Positions 1 to 7,202 of a stretch of DNA of 14,554 nt are shown here, piece after piece. The stretch is from Candidatus Sivonenia alaskensis PMM_0068 (GTDB lineage: Bacteria > Cyanobacteriota > Cyanobacteriia > Gloeobacterales > PMM-0068): NCBI GenBank assembly GCA_949127685.1, contig CASBPW010000225.1, positions 1-14,554 of the forward strand. The letters run 5' to 3'. The notes below the pieces were generated by a model. It worked only from the letters and a program-made list of their open reading frames with translations. It was not told the origin of the DNA and made no database searches. Numbering within the stretch: position 1 is the first letter of the stretch; the number at the start of each line of letters is the position of its first letter. Position numbers and translations under genes: made by a program.

Positions 1-303
1 CGTGCGATTGGGGAAAGCACCCTAGTCGAAGCTTGGCCAGACTTGGTTCAAGCTTATGGTGGTTTTGACCCACACACGGTTGACCAGAACACCGCGCCTC
101 AAGCACAGGAATGGATACCCTCTGAAGCTGCCTTAGGTCCTAGTCAGTGTGCCTTGATGATTCAACTTTTTGGCTGGGACCAATTTAAGCAGCAATTTAT
201 CAGTACCATCGACCCTCAGACGTCCTTGGCGACGCTACGGGGTTTGGACTGGATGAGTGTTCAGCAATTGGGTCGTCTTTTAGATATGGACTGGGCTGAT
301 TGA
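1..303 (+). CDS. C-terminal end of an unrecognised protein (5' truncated by window)
   Basis: The reading frame is open from base 1 and ends at the TGA at 301-303, so about 100 residues of a longer protein are visible. A TTG at 43 could act as a start, but the frame continues upstream without a stop, so the gene most likely begins outside the window. The visible part is acidic to neutral, rich in Trp and Gln, and has no transmembrane segment. It ends in a region that looks helical (residues LATLRGLDWMSVQQLGRLLD), which could be a small helical C-terminal domain. I recognise no family motif. It lies on the same strand as acs, 207 bp ahead, and no clear terminator separates them. Confidence 0.6.
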   Translation, partial: RAIGESTLVEAWPDLVQAYGGFDPHTVDQNTAPQAQEWIPSEAALGPSQCALMIQLFGWDQFKQQFISTIDPQTSLATLRGLDWMSVQQLGRLLDMDWAD

Positions 304-340
304 GTGGTCTTACCAGAGGAAGCAGGAATGGGGTAGAGCA

Positions 341-421
341 CCAGACCTGTGGTTTAAAGTTTCAAGGTTTCCTGGAGTGGCCTGCAGAAAAGGGTTTATC
401 GTCATCCATTCACAGATCTGG
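341..421. repeat. Imperfect inverted repeat in the gap before acs
   Basis: The arms CCAGACCTGTG (341-351) and CACAGATCTGG (411-421) are complementary at 10 of 11 positions and are separated by 59 bases. The one mismatch is C-A when read as plus-strand RNA, but becomes a G-U wobble if the minus strand is transcribed. The 207-base gap 304-510 otherwise holds a small TGGT-CTT-ACCA hairpin just after the upstream stop (305-315), and AT-rich stretches near 435-484 where an acs promoter could lie. I see no good -35/-10 pair there. The role of the repeat is unknown. Confidence 0.4.
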
Positions 422-510
422 AACACCGCCCTCTCTTAACATATCTGAACGAAGTGCCTGATACGAAATAGGGCGTACTATTATGGGCCTGCAACTAACT
501 TCGGCATTCT

Positions 511-2463
511 ATGGTTATTGAATCTGTTGCAGATGAAGGACGTACCTTTGAGCCCCATGCTGCATTCGTTCAACAGGCTCGTATCAGCTCTAAAGAGGAA
601 TATGACGCCCTCTATAAACGTTCGATGGACGACCCTGAAGGATTTTGGGGAGAACTCGCGGCCCAAGAACTCCATTGGTTTAAGCCTTGGGATAAGGTCT
701 TGCAATGGGATGAACCCACCGTCCAATGGTTTGCCGGAGGCCAACTCAATATTTCTTACAACTGCCTGGACCGCCATTTAACAGGTGCGCGTCGCCATAA
801 AGCAGCGTTGGTTTGGGAGGGAGAGCCTGGAGATTCGGTGACCCTCACCTATGCCCAACTGCACCATCAGGTATGTCTCTTTGCCAACACGTTAAAAAAA
901 CTTGGGGTGGAAAAAGGAGACCGGGTAGCGATTTATTTGCCGATGATCCCGGAAGCGGCGGTGGCGATGTTGGCCTGTGCCCGCATCGGTGCGGTACATT
1001 CTGTCGTATTCGGTGGCTTTAGCGCAGAATCGCTCAAGGGTAGACTTGTGGATGCTGGAGTCAAAGTCGTAATCACGGCGGATGGAGGGTGGCGTCGGGG
1101 CAGTATCGTTCCTCTCAAGGCCAATGTCGATAAGGCCGTTCAGGGTACGGCGGTGGAATCGGTGCTGGTGGTGCGGCGTACGGCCCAAAAAATTGATTGG
1201 CACGAAGAAAGAGACTACTGGTGGCATGAACTGCAGCAAACCGTTTCTGCGATCTGCCCTGCCGAACCGATGGACAGTGAGGATATGCTTTTTATCCTCT
1301 ACACGTCCGGCACTACCGGGAAGCCGAAAGGAGTTGTCCACACCACAGGCGGTTATAACCTCTATACCCATATCACGAGTCAGTGGCTTTTTGACCTCAA
1401 GGACACGGACCTATACTGGTGTACGGCGGATGTGGGATGGATCACAGGCCATAGCTATACGGTGTATGGGCCTCTTTCGAATGGAGCAACATCCTTTATG
1501 TATGAAGGGGCTCCCAATTTTCCGGATAATGGCCGTTTTTGGCAGCTGATTGAAAAATATGGCATTAATATTCTCTATACAGCTCCGACAGCGATTCGGG
1601 CCTTTATGAAATGGGGAGAGGATTGGCCCGGTCGCTACGATCTTTCTTCGCTCAGGCTTTTGGGCACGGTGGGCGAACCGATTAACCCGGAAGCTTGGAT
1701 GTGGTATTCCGAAGTGATTGGGGCCGGTAAGGGACCAACACCTGCCCCGATTGTGGACACTTGGTGGATGACTGAAACGGGCGGCCACATGTTGGCGACC
1801 TTCCCCGGTGCTCATACGATGCGTCCAGGCTGTGCAGGCTTGCCTTTCCCTGGGGTGGAAGCGGATGTGGTGGACCGAGAAGGGAATCCAGTGCCGGTGG
1901 GAGAGGGCGGTTATCTGGTGATTAAACGTCCTTGGCCTTCGATGATCCGCACGGTATATGGCAACCCAGACCGCTATCGCCAGAACTATTGGGAACAAGT
2001 CCCTGGTGTATTTTTCAGTGGCGATGGAGCGGTGAAAGGCGAAAACGGATATTTCAAAGTGTTGGGCCGCGTCGATGATGTACTCAGTGTCTCCGGTCAC
2101 CGCTTGGGCACGATGGAAATCGAATCAGCCTTGGTATCACATCCGATGGTGGCCGAAGCTGCTGTCGTCGGAAAACCGGATGATATTAAAGGAGAGGCGA
2201 TTTGTGCCTATGTCACCCTCAACGAGGCGGATCAGGATCAATCTCAAGAGGAACTGATTCAGGTACTCAAAAAACACGTAGTCGCTCAAATTGGAGCGAT
2301 TGCCCGTCCTGATGAAATTCATTTCACGGAGCAATTACCAAAAACCCGTTCTGGCAAAATCATGCGTCGGTTGTTGCGCTCGATTGCTTCGGGAGAGGAA
2401 ATTGCCGGGGATATGTCTACGCTAGAAGACCGTTCTGTTCTGGATAAGTTGCGGGGAAGCTAG
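511..2463 (+). CDS. acs: Acetyl-coenzyme A synthetase (acetate-CoA ligase, AMP-forming)
   Basis: Activates acetate with ATP to acetyl-AMP and transfers the acetyl group to CoA in the cytoplasm. The 650 residues match the usual Acs length of about 650. In order: an N-terminal Acs domain with the ISYNCLDRHL segment, the phosphate-binding loop YTSGTTGKPKG (residues 264-274), the CoA-binding region around DVGWITGHSY, the adenylate motif TETGG (421-425), the hinge and C-terminal domain with RVDDVLSVSGHRLGTMEIES, and PKTRSGKIMRR near the end. In that last motif Lys616 corresponds to the catalytic lysine that protein acetyltransferases switch off in other bacteria, so acetylation control is plausible. 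The ATG at 511 gives the expected N-terminus, although no Shine-Dalgarno sequence is seen. The gene converges on the Uma2 gene with 11 bp between stops. All key motifs are intact. Confidence 0.97.
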   Translation: MVIESVADEGRTFEPHAAFVQQARISSKEEYDALYKRSMDDPEGFWGELAAQELHWFKPWDKVLQWDEPTVQWFAGGQLNISYNCLDRHLTGARRHKAALVWEGEPGDSVTLTYAQLHHQVCLFANTLKKLGVEKGDRVAIYLPMIPEAAVAMLACARIGAVHSVVFGGFSAESLKGRLVDAGVKVVITADGGWRRGSIVPLKANVDKAVQGTAVESVLVVRRTAQKIDWHEERDYWWHELQQTVSAICPAEPMDSEDMLFILYTSGTTGKPKGVVHTTGGYNLYTHITSQWLFDLKDTDLYWCTADVGWITGHSYTVYGPLSNGATSFMYEGAPNFPDNGRFWQLIEKYGINILYTAPTAIRAFMKWGEDWPGRYDLSSLRLLGTVGEPINPEAWMWYSEVIGAGKGPTPAPIVDTWWMTETGGHMLATFPGAHTMRPGCAGLPFPGVEADVVDREGNPVPVGEGGYLVIKRPWPSMIRTVYGNPDRYRQNYWEQVPGVFFSGDGAVKGENGYFKVLGRVDDVLSVSGHRLGTMEIESALVSHPMVAEAAVVGKPDDIKGEAICAYVTLNEADQDQSQEELIQVLKKHVVAQIGAIARPDEIHFTEQLPKTRSGKIMRRLLRSIASGEEIAGDMSTLEDRSVLDKLRGS

Positions 2464-2474
2464 GAAGATAAGAC

Positions 2475-3053
2475 TTACACGCTATCCCATAGAAGAGCCA
2501 GGCTAAGTACAAATCCGGGGAGAACATCTTCCCCCGATAGGGTTATGGGAGATTCAAAGATTTCCACATCCTGGCCTGAGCGATATATCTCTACTCGTCG
2601 ATTCTTAGGGTCTATCAGCCATCCCAATCGCACCCCATTGTCGATGTATTCCTGCATCTTGCTCTGTAGGGTTTTCAGCTTGTCCGTAGTAGACCTCAGC
2701 TCTACTACAAAGTCTGGGGCTAGAGGTAGAAACTTGGTGGGGTCTGGATTCAAGGCTTCTAGTTTTTCCCTTCTCACCCAAGAAGCATCGGGAGAGCGGT
2801 CTGCTCCATTCGGGAGTTTAACCCCCGTGGAAGAATCAAAGGCTATGCCTAAATTATTAGAATCTCCCCAGTTAAAAAGCTGTTGCGTAATCCTACCGCT
2901 CCAATTTCCCGTTTTCCAGCCTGTCGGGGCCATAATCAACAGCTCTCCAGCTGCCGAACGCTCAAACCGCAGATCACGGTTAGCCTGACAAAGTTTGAAG
3001 AACTGCTCATCAGTGAGCTCAATAGGGTGTACATCTAAAGTGATGCTGTCCAT
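2475..3053 (-). CDS. Uma2-family (DUF820) PD-(D/E)XK endonuclease-like protein
   Basis: A 192-residue protein of the Uma2/DUF820 family, which is strongly expanded in cyanobacteria and has a restriction-endonuclease-like fold. Its biological role is not settled. Family marks are LTDEQFFKLCQANRDLR near the N-terminus, SPDASW (Asp89), APDFVVELRS (Asp114 and Glu118 as likely catalytic acids), a Lys at about 132 in LQSKMQEY, and GWLIDPKNRRVEIYR. The start is the ATG at 3053. The frame extends to a TTG at 3089, but that adds 12 residues not usual in the family, and the ATG has a weak GGCAG just ahead of it. The gene faces away from the carbamoyltransferase and converges on acs. A repeat-like element lies just upstream. 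The putative active site looks complete. Confidence 0.88.
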   Translation of the reverse strand: MDSITLDVHPIELTDEQFFKLCQANRDLRFERSAAGELLIMAPTGWKTGNWSGRITQQLFNWGDSNNLGIAFDSSTGVKLPNGADRSPDASWVRREKLEALNPDPTKFLPLAPDFVVELRSTTDKLKTLQSKMQEYIDNGVRLGWLIDPKNRRVEIYRSGQDVEIFESPITLSGEDVLPGFVLSLALLWDSV

Positions 3054-3090
3054 GCTGCCATCATAAAAGAATTGTTGCCGTAAAGCCAAA

Positions 3091-3139
3091 CCCCCCTGTG
3101 TCCCCCTACTCTACGAGAAGGCTTTGCCTATAAGGGGGG
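3091..3139. repeat. Short repeat-like palindromic element between Uma2 and carbamoyltransferase genes
   Basis: CCCCCCT (3091-3097) pairs perfectly with AGGGGGG (3133-3139). A second TCCCCCT at 3101-3107 could pair with the same G tract. Inside lies a perfect small hairpin AGGC-TTT-GCCT (3119-3129), preceded by CTACGAGA. This layout resembles the small dispersed intergenic palindromes common in cyanobacterial genomes. Only one copy is visible in the window, so repeat status rests on its appearance. It ends exactly where an upstream alternative ATG (3140) for the carbamoyltransferase begins. Confidence 0.5.
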
Positions 3140-3205
3140 ATGGCCAATCACGGCTCAAGTATTCTTTTCAGAAAGGGGGCTAGCGAGAATGATATTCTGA
3201 AGCCT

Positions 3206-4927
3206 ATGTACGTCCTGGGAATCATCTGTCATGGGCAGCACGAAGCTGCCGCAGCGCTCTTGGCTGAGGGGAAAGTAATTGCAGCGGCTGAAGAAGAGCG
3301 CTTTAGTCGGATTAAGTTTGACAGTTCTTTCCCGAAGCAGGCAATTCAATATTGCCTTGACTATGCGGGGATCAAAAGCAGCCAGCTCAGTGCGGTGGGC
3401 TTTGGGTTTGACCCGAGGCGCAAATTAGCAGAAAAAGCGGCTCATATACTCAAGTTTTTGCCTGAGTCCATGACCTTGGTGAAGACCAGGGGTAAATTGC
3501 TGGACCGTATGAACCGTATTGTGGAACAGGTGCGTAAAGAACTGGACTATACAGGCCCTGTGCTGCGCCTGAATCATCATCTTTGCCATGCGGCCAGTAC
3601 GTTCTATGCTTCTCCCTTTGAATTGGCTTCGGTGCTGACTCTGGATGGTGTGGGCGACTGGGAGAGCGTCTGGTGGGGTATGGGTGATGGCAGTGGCCTG
3701 CGCGAACTGGGAACTATTGACTGGCCGAATTCAATTGGGCATGTCTACAGCGCCTTCACGGACTACCTCGGCTTTAAGCCCTTTAGTGACGAATATAAGG
3801 TGATGGGATTGGCTCCCTATGGAGCGCCCAAGTATCTAGAGAAGGTCGCCCAAGTCATGTACCCAACGGATACTGGGATCAGTATCGACTACAGCTATTT
3901 TAATTATCAAGTGGGTAAATCCCCCCGCTATAGTCCGCGCCTTGTGGAACTTTTCGGTCCGGCGCTGAGAGAGAAAAATAATGAAGAAGTCCCTCAGCAC
4001 TATCGGGACATCGCTTCTTCTCTACAAGCGCAGACAGAATTGGTAATTTTCCACTTAGTCAAACGCCTTATTCAAGAAACAGGCAACCGGAATCTTTGTC
4101 TGGCTGGTGGAGTGGCTATGAATTCCGTGGCGAATGGCAAACTGATCAGCGAAGGCTATGTGGACGGTCTCTATGTTCCGCCCTGTGCTTCTGATGCCGG
4201 TGTCGCTTTAGGGGCAGCCTATTTGGCTCATTTGGAAGTAGGAGGGACGCGGGAACGTCATCATCTAGACACCGGACTCTTAGGCCCTGACTACGGCGAT
4301 AAAGACTTGGAAGCGGCTCTGAATAAGGCTGGATTGGCCTATGAACGCCAAGAGGATATTACCCAGAAGGTGGCCGAGATGTTAGCCAAGGGGAAGGTCG
4401 TCGGTTGGTTTCAGGGGCGTATGGAATTTGGACAGCGGGCTTTAGGGAGTCGCTCGATCGTGGCAGACCCACGCCGGGCCGAGATGAAAGATATTGTCAA
4501 TGCCAAAATCAAGTTCCGGGAAATGTTTCGTCCGTTTGCTCCTTCGGTTCTGGAAGAACGGGCCACAGAATTTTTTGAGATCCCTCCTGGTGGTCAAGCC
4601 GATTTCATGACCCAGGTTTATCCTGTTCGTCCCAATGCAGGTATTCCTGCGGTCACCCATGTGGATGGTTCTGGACGGGTACAGACGGTCAAAAAATCCG
4701 TCAATCCCCGCTATTGGCAAATGATCGCCCACTTTGATGCACTCACCGGCGTTCCTGTCGTGCTCAACACTTCCTTTAACATCAAAGGTCAACCCATTGT
4801 GAATACCCCCACAGAAGCGATTGAGACCTTCCTCGCCACAGAAATGGATGGTTTGGCGCTCGGAGACTTCTTGATATTGAAACCTCTTCTCAATCTTCAG
4901 GTTGCTGAAAACCTAACTGCCGGGTGA
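3206..4927 (+). CDS. O-carbamoyltransferase, NodU/CmcH (TobZ-like) family
   Basis: Transfers a carbamoyl group from carbamoyl phosphate, through carbamoyl-AMP, to a hydroxyl on a sugar or secondary metabolite. The acceptor cannot be read from sequence. From the ATG at 3206 it has 573 residues, and MYVLGIICHG is close to the usual family start. An in-frame ATG at 3140 adds 22 unusual residues and touches the repeat element, so I reject it. The Kae1-like N-terminal domain has EEERFSRIK, NHHLCHAAS with metal ligands His124 and His128, LDGVGD (Asp147) and SDAGVALGAA (Asp330). The C-terminal domain has FGQRALGSRS (408-417), FRPFAPSVLEE and NTSFNIKGQP. All expected catalytic positions are present. 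No glycosyltransferase or antibiotic gene lies beside it. Its last 38 bp overlap the opposing CPBP gene. Confidence 0.9.
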   Translation: MYVLGIICHGQHEAAAALLAEGKVIAAAEEERFSRIKFDSSFPKQAIQYCLDYAGIKSSQLSAVGFGFDPRRKLAEKAAHILKFLPESMTLVKTRGKLLDRMNRIVEQVRKELDYTGPVLRLNHHLCHAASTFYASPFELASVLTLDGVGDWESVWWGMGDGSGLRELGTIDWPNSIGHVYSAFTDYLGFKPFSDEYKVMGLAPYGAPKYLEKVAQVMYPTDTGISIDYSYFNYQVGKSPRYSPRLVELFGPALREKNNEEVPQHYRDIASSLQAQTELVIFHLVKRLIQETGNRNLCLAGGVAMNSVANGKLISEGYVDGLYVPPCASDAGVALGAAYLAHLEVGGTRERHHLDTGLLGPDYGDKDLEAALNKAGLAYERQEDITQKVAEMLAKGKVVGWFQGRMEFGQRALGSRSIVADPRRAEMKDIVNAKIKFREMFRPFAPSVLEERATEFFEIPPGGQADFMTQVYPVRPNAGIPAVTHVDGSGRVQTVKKSVNPRYWQMIAHFDALTGVPVVLNTSFNIKGQPIVNTPTEAIETFLATEMDGLALGDFLILKPLLNLQVAENLTAG

Positions 4928-5774
4928 TAGCCCAAATCACCACAAAGAAGATACCCAGGAAGACTAGACCAATGAGCCCCGATAAAGGATTCCCTGGCAT
5001 TACGCCTGTAACTAGGGGGGAGATCGCTCCTGTGTATTTGACCAAGCCAATCGAATTAACCACCGTCAGCACCCAAACACATCCCCCATGAAAACCAATG
5101 GCAAGGCCCAGCCGACTATTGGTCCACCAGCGGCAATAGACCAGGACCAGACCAAAAGCCCATAGGCCAGGAAATTGAGGCCAAGTGGCAAGAATTGCGT
5201 CTAAGGGTTTCAAAAAATGGGCAATCGCAAATATCAAACTAGTTAAATATTGAGCAGACGTCAGGCCATAGTCCCGACCGAACTGATTGACAAGAAACCC
5301 CCGGAACAGTAGTTCTTCCATAAAGGCTGCTCCTACTCCCACCGCAAAGCCTTGTAGTAAAAGTAAGGGAAGCGGACCTGCTGATTGAAGCTGGCTGAAG
5401 TCAAAAGTGACCCAACCAAAAATTCCTTGGGTTAGCAGGAGTGAACCGCACAGCATAAAGCCTATGCCAAGACCTAATCCGAACCCTAGAAAATTCCGGC
5501 GGTCTCCACTCAGCCCATATTGGGAAAAAGGTTTATGGTCCAGAAACTTGGAGAATACCCAGAGCACCGTTGGAATGATCAGATAGAGGATGACTGCTGC
5601 CCCGATATTTTGGGTATTGGTGAGGGTTTGCCCCCATGTCCAGCCTGTCCCAAAAAGCCATAGGGATACCAAGGGCGCCCACAGAAGTGCAACCATTCCG
5701 AGAAAGAGAAGCAAACGTCCTGGAGTTTTAAGTTTGGAAAGTCTATCGATGACGTTACTCAAGGGCAATCTCAC
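4890..5774 (-). CDS. CPBP-family intramembrane protease homologue (Rce1/Abi type)
   Basis: A 294-residue polytopic membrane protein with roughly seven or eight hydrophobic segments (about 20-42, 56-78, 93-117, 136-150, 172-187, 203-215, 223-242, 262-285). The C-terminal half carries the CPBP signatures: EELLFRG with Glu153, Glu154 and Arg158, then FAIAHF with His186, and GFHGG with His229. These are the residues expected for a glutamate-type membrane protease. Family members process prenylated or bacteriocin-like peptides or act in immunity; the substrate here is unknown. It starts at GTG (5774), which overlaps the TGA of the upstream FIST gene as GTGA, so it is probably translated by coupling to FIST. 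Its stop lies inside the opposing carbamoyltransferase gene. Confidence 0.9.
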   Translation of the reverse strand: MRLPLSNVIDRLSKLKTPGRLLLFLGMVALLWAPLVSLWLFGTGWTWGQTLTNTQNIGAAVILYLIIPTVLWVFSKFLDHKPFSQYGLSGDRRNFLGFGLGLGIGFMLCGSLLLTQGIFGWVTFDFSQLQSAGPLPLLLLQGFAVGVGAAFMEELLFRGFLVNQFGRDYGLTSAQYLTSLIFAIAHFLKPLDAILATWPQFPGLWAFGLVLVYCRWWTNSRLGLAIGFHGGCVWVLTVVNSIGLVKYTGAISPLVTGVMPGNPLSGLIGLVFLGIFFVVIWAITRQLGFQQPED

Positions 5775-7000
5775 AAATCATCAGCGTCGGATTTGGGTCT
5801 AAATAGACCCACGACAGAGGTAAAGCCATGCAGGTAGGTCTCAGACCCTACCGGACCAATTTCGCCATTGCAGAAAAAACCTCCCACCGGGATCGGTCCT
5901 AAATAGCGCTGGATGCAGTTTAGATCATGATCCGGAACTCCATAAAGCTGCTCCCCGCGCCCCAGACAGGAAAATAGCAGGGCTCCTCGGGCCTGCTGGC
6001 CATTTTCTGCGTGATATCGAGACAACATAAGGTGAATATCTTCTGAGGAAGTCCGGCCATCCCGGATATGAAATTGGATCATCTGACCAGGACGCAAACG
6101 GGCTCCCACCGCTAAAACCCCCTCTGAACTGATTCCCATCAGCGTGCGGATTAAGAAGGTTCCGGTCGCCGTTTGTTCTCCCCCAGGGACGTTGAAGAGA
6201 CTGCCTCCGACTTCACCGCTGAGAATACCGATGGAAAGGGAATGACGGGCTAACTCGCGGTCGCGGTCATTGAGTTCACTCAGTACATTTCGCAAAACTT
6301 CAAGCACGGGTTGGTCTTCGAGCGCATAGAGTAGATGTCGTTCGCTGTGGGTGATTTTGAAGGGAGGACCAATCGGTCTACAGCCTTGAGCCACGACGGT
6401 ATCCAAGACAATATTCCCGACGAAGCCGATCCCCACGGTGCCTTCGCTATATATTTTCTCTTGTCCAAAAAGATATCTAGCCCCACTGACCAAGCCCCCG
6501 ATTTTCGCGCGGTGGGGAAAGGCAAAGTCCATTCCTTGGAGCAAATCGGTGATTCTTTGACCATCACTGAGCAGAATAAAATCTGGTTGTACATCCTCAG
6601 GGATCCTTAGCGCTTTGACCCAGCTATCAGGACGGCTATCTAAGTCTGGGATGTCTCTGGGACCTAGATAAAACGGGTAGAGGTCTACCCCTGGTAAAGA
6701 GGCTGCAACCAGCGCTAAAGAAGGCGTACTTTCTACTTCTTGCCCCGCGCCAATGATGCCGCCTCCGGTACAACCTAGAAATAGGCTAGTCGGTAAGCGC
6801 TCTGCGAGAAAAGGAGCCACCCACTGAAAATTTCCACTGAAGCCAGGAGAAATAAAAGCGATTACCAAATCAACTCTACGCCCTTCCAGCTGTGTCTGAA
6901 CTTGAGACACACAGGCATCCAAGGCCTGGTACAGCGAAGGTAAGCTGGATAGAGTGGAAGCCCACTGCATCGTGGATGCGGTGGCAATTGATGAGGTCAT
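5771..7000 (-). CDS. FIST domain protein (FIST_N plus FIST_C), free-standing
   Basis: A 409-residue soluble protein made only of the FIST sensor module, which is predicted to bind small ligands such as amino acids. FIST_N covers about residues 40-230, with the conserved glycine-rich turn GCTGGGIIGAGQ (76-87). FIST_C covers about 235-400, with LLFSCLGRGEQLYG (341-354) and PVGGFFCNGEIGPVG (371-385), both diagnostic. No histidine kinase, GGDEF or other output domain is attached. The ATG at 7000 is used; its AAGGG lies directly against the start codon, too close for a good ribosome site. An in-frame ATG at 6970 (MQWASTLSSL) also resembles family N-termini and is a real alternative. The gene leads a two-gene unit with CPBP and diverges from the CNNM gene across about 200 bp. 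Confidence 0.92.
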   Translation of the reverse strand: MTSSIATASTMQWASTLSSLPSLYQALDACVSQVQTQLEGRRVDLVIAFISPGFSGNFQWVAPFLAERLPTSLFLGCTGGGIIGAGQEVESTPSLALVAASLPGVDLYPFYLGPRDIPDLDSRPDSWVKALRIPEDVQPDFILLSDGQRITDLLQGMDFAFPHRAKIGGLVSGARYLFGQEKIYSEGTVGIGFVGNIVLDTVVAQGCRPIGPPFKITHSERHLLYALEDQPVLEVLRNVLSELNDRDRELARHSLSIGILSGEVGGSLFNVPGGEQTATGTFLIRTLMGISSEGVLAVGARLRPGQMIQFHIRDGRTSSEDIHLMLSRYHAENGQQARGALLFSCLGRGEQLYGVPDHDLNCIQRYLGPIPVGGFFCNGEIGPVGSETYLHGFTSVVGLFRPKSDADDL

Positions 7001-7114
7001 CCCTTAATCATGTCACGGGTCTCTCCAGAATCCAAATAAAAAGAATTTCTCCAAATAGGCTCCAGTAAAGCTTATAGGGTGTTTGGAGCAGTTATTTATC
7101 TGCGATTTGTTTAA

Positions 7115-7190
7115 TTGATAACCGAAAGAATGGGTAATATCTGATAATAAATAAGTATGGAATTCCCATACTCCCTGAAGGAGCTTTTTT
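7115..7190 (+). promoter_or_regulatory. Leader of the CNNM gene: possible promoter and two tandem hairpins before a T-run
   Basis: The FIST-CNNM divergent gap (7001-7202) is AT-rich. It contains TTGATA (7115-7120) and TAATAT (7135-7140) or GATAAT (7143-7148), but with poor spacing (14 or 22 bases), so a promoter call is weak. Downstream is a perfect 7-bp stem, AGTATGG (7154-7160) with CCATACT (7166-7172). It overlaps a second stem CTCC (7171-7174)/GGAG (7180-7183), followed by six T at 7185-7190. The two hairpins share bases 7171-7172 and so may be mutually exclusive. The arrangement is like a weak terminator or attenuator 13 bp ahead of the ATG at 7203. Confidence 0.35.
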
Positions 7191-7202
7191 CCCCCGGTAT
7201 TT

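Noticed and set aside
305..315. TGGT-CTT-ACCA hairpin just after the first stop codon as a terminator
   Set aside because: The stem is only 4 bp and no T-run follows.
892..2100. Two long open frames on the minus strand (892-1371 and 1411-2100) opposite acs
   Set aside because: They lie wholly inside the intact acs gene, have low-complexity His/Arg-rich translations typical of antisense frames, and show no family motif.
3054..3089. TTG start for the Uma2 protein at 3089
   Set aside because: Adds 12 residues outside the usual family length; the ATG at 3053 gives a typical Uma2 N-terminus.
3140..3205. Longer N-terminus for the carbamoyltransferase from the ATG at 3140
   Set aside because: The 22 added residues are unlike the family, and the codon abuts the palindromic repeat; the ATG at 3206 gives the normal family start.
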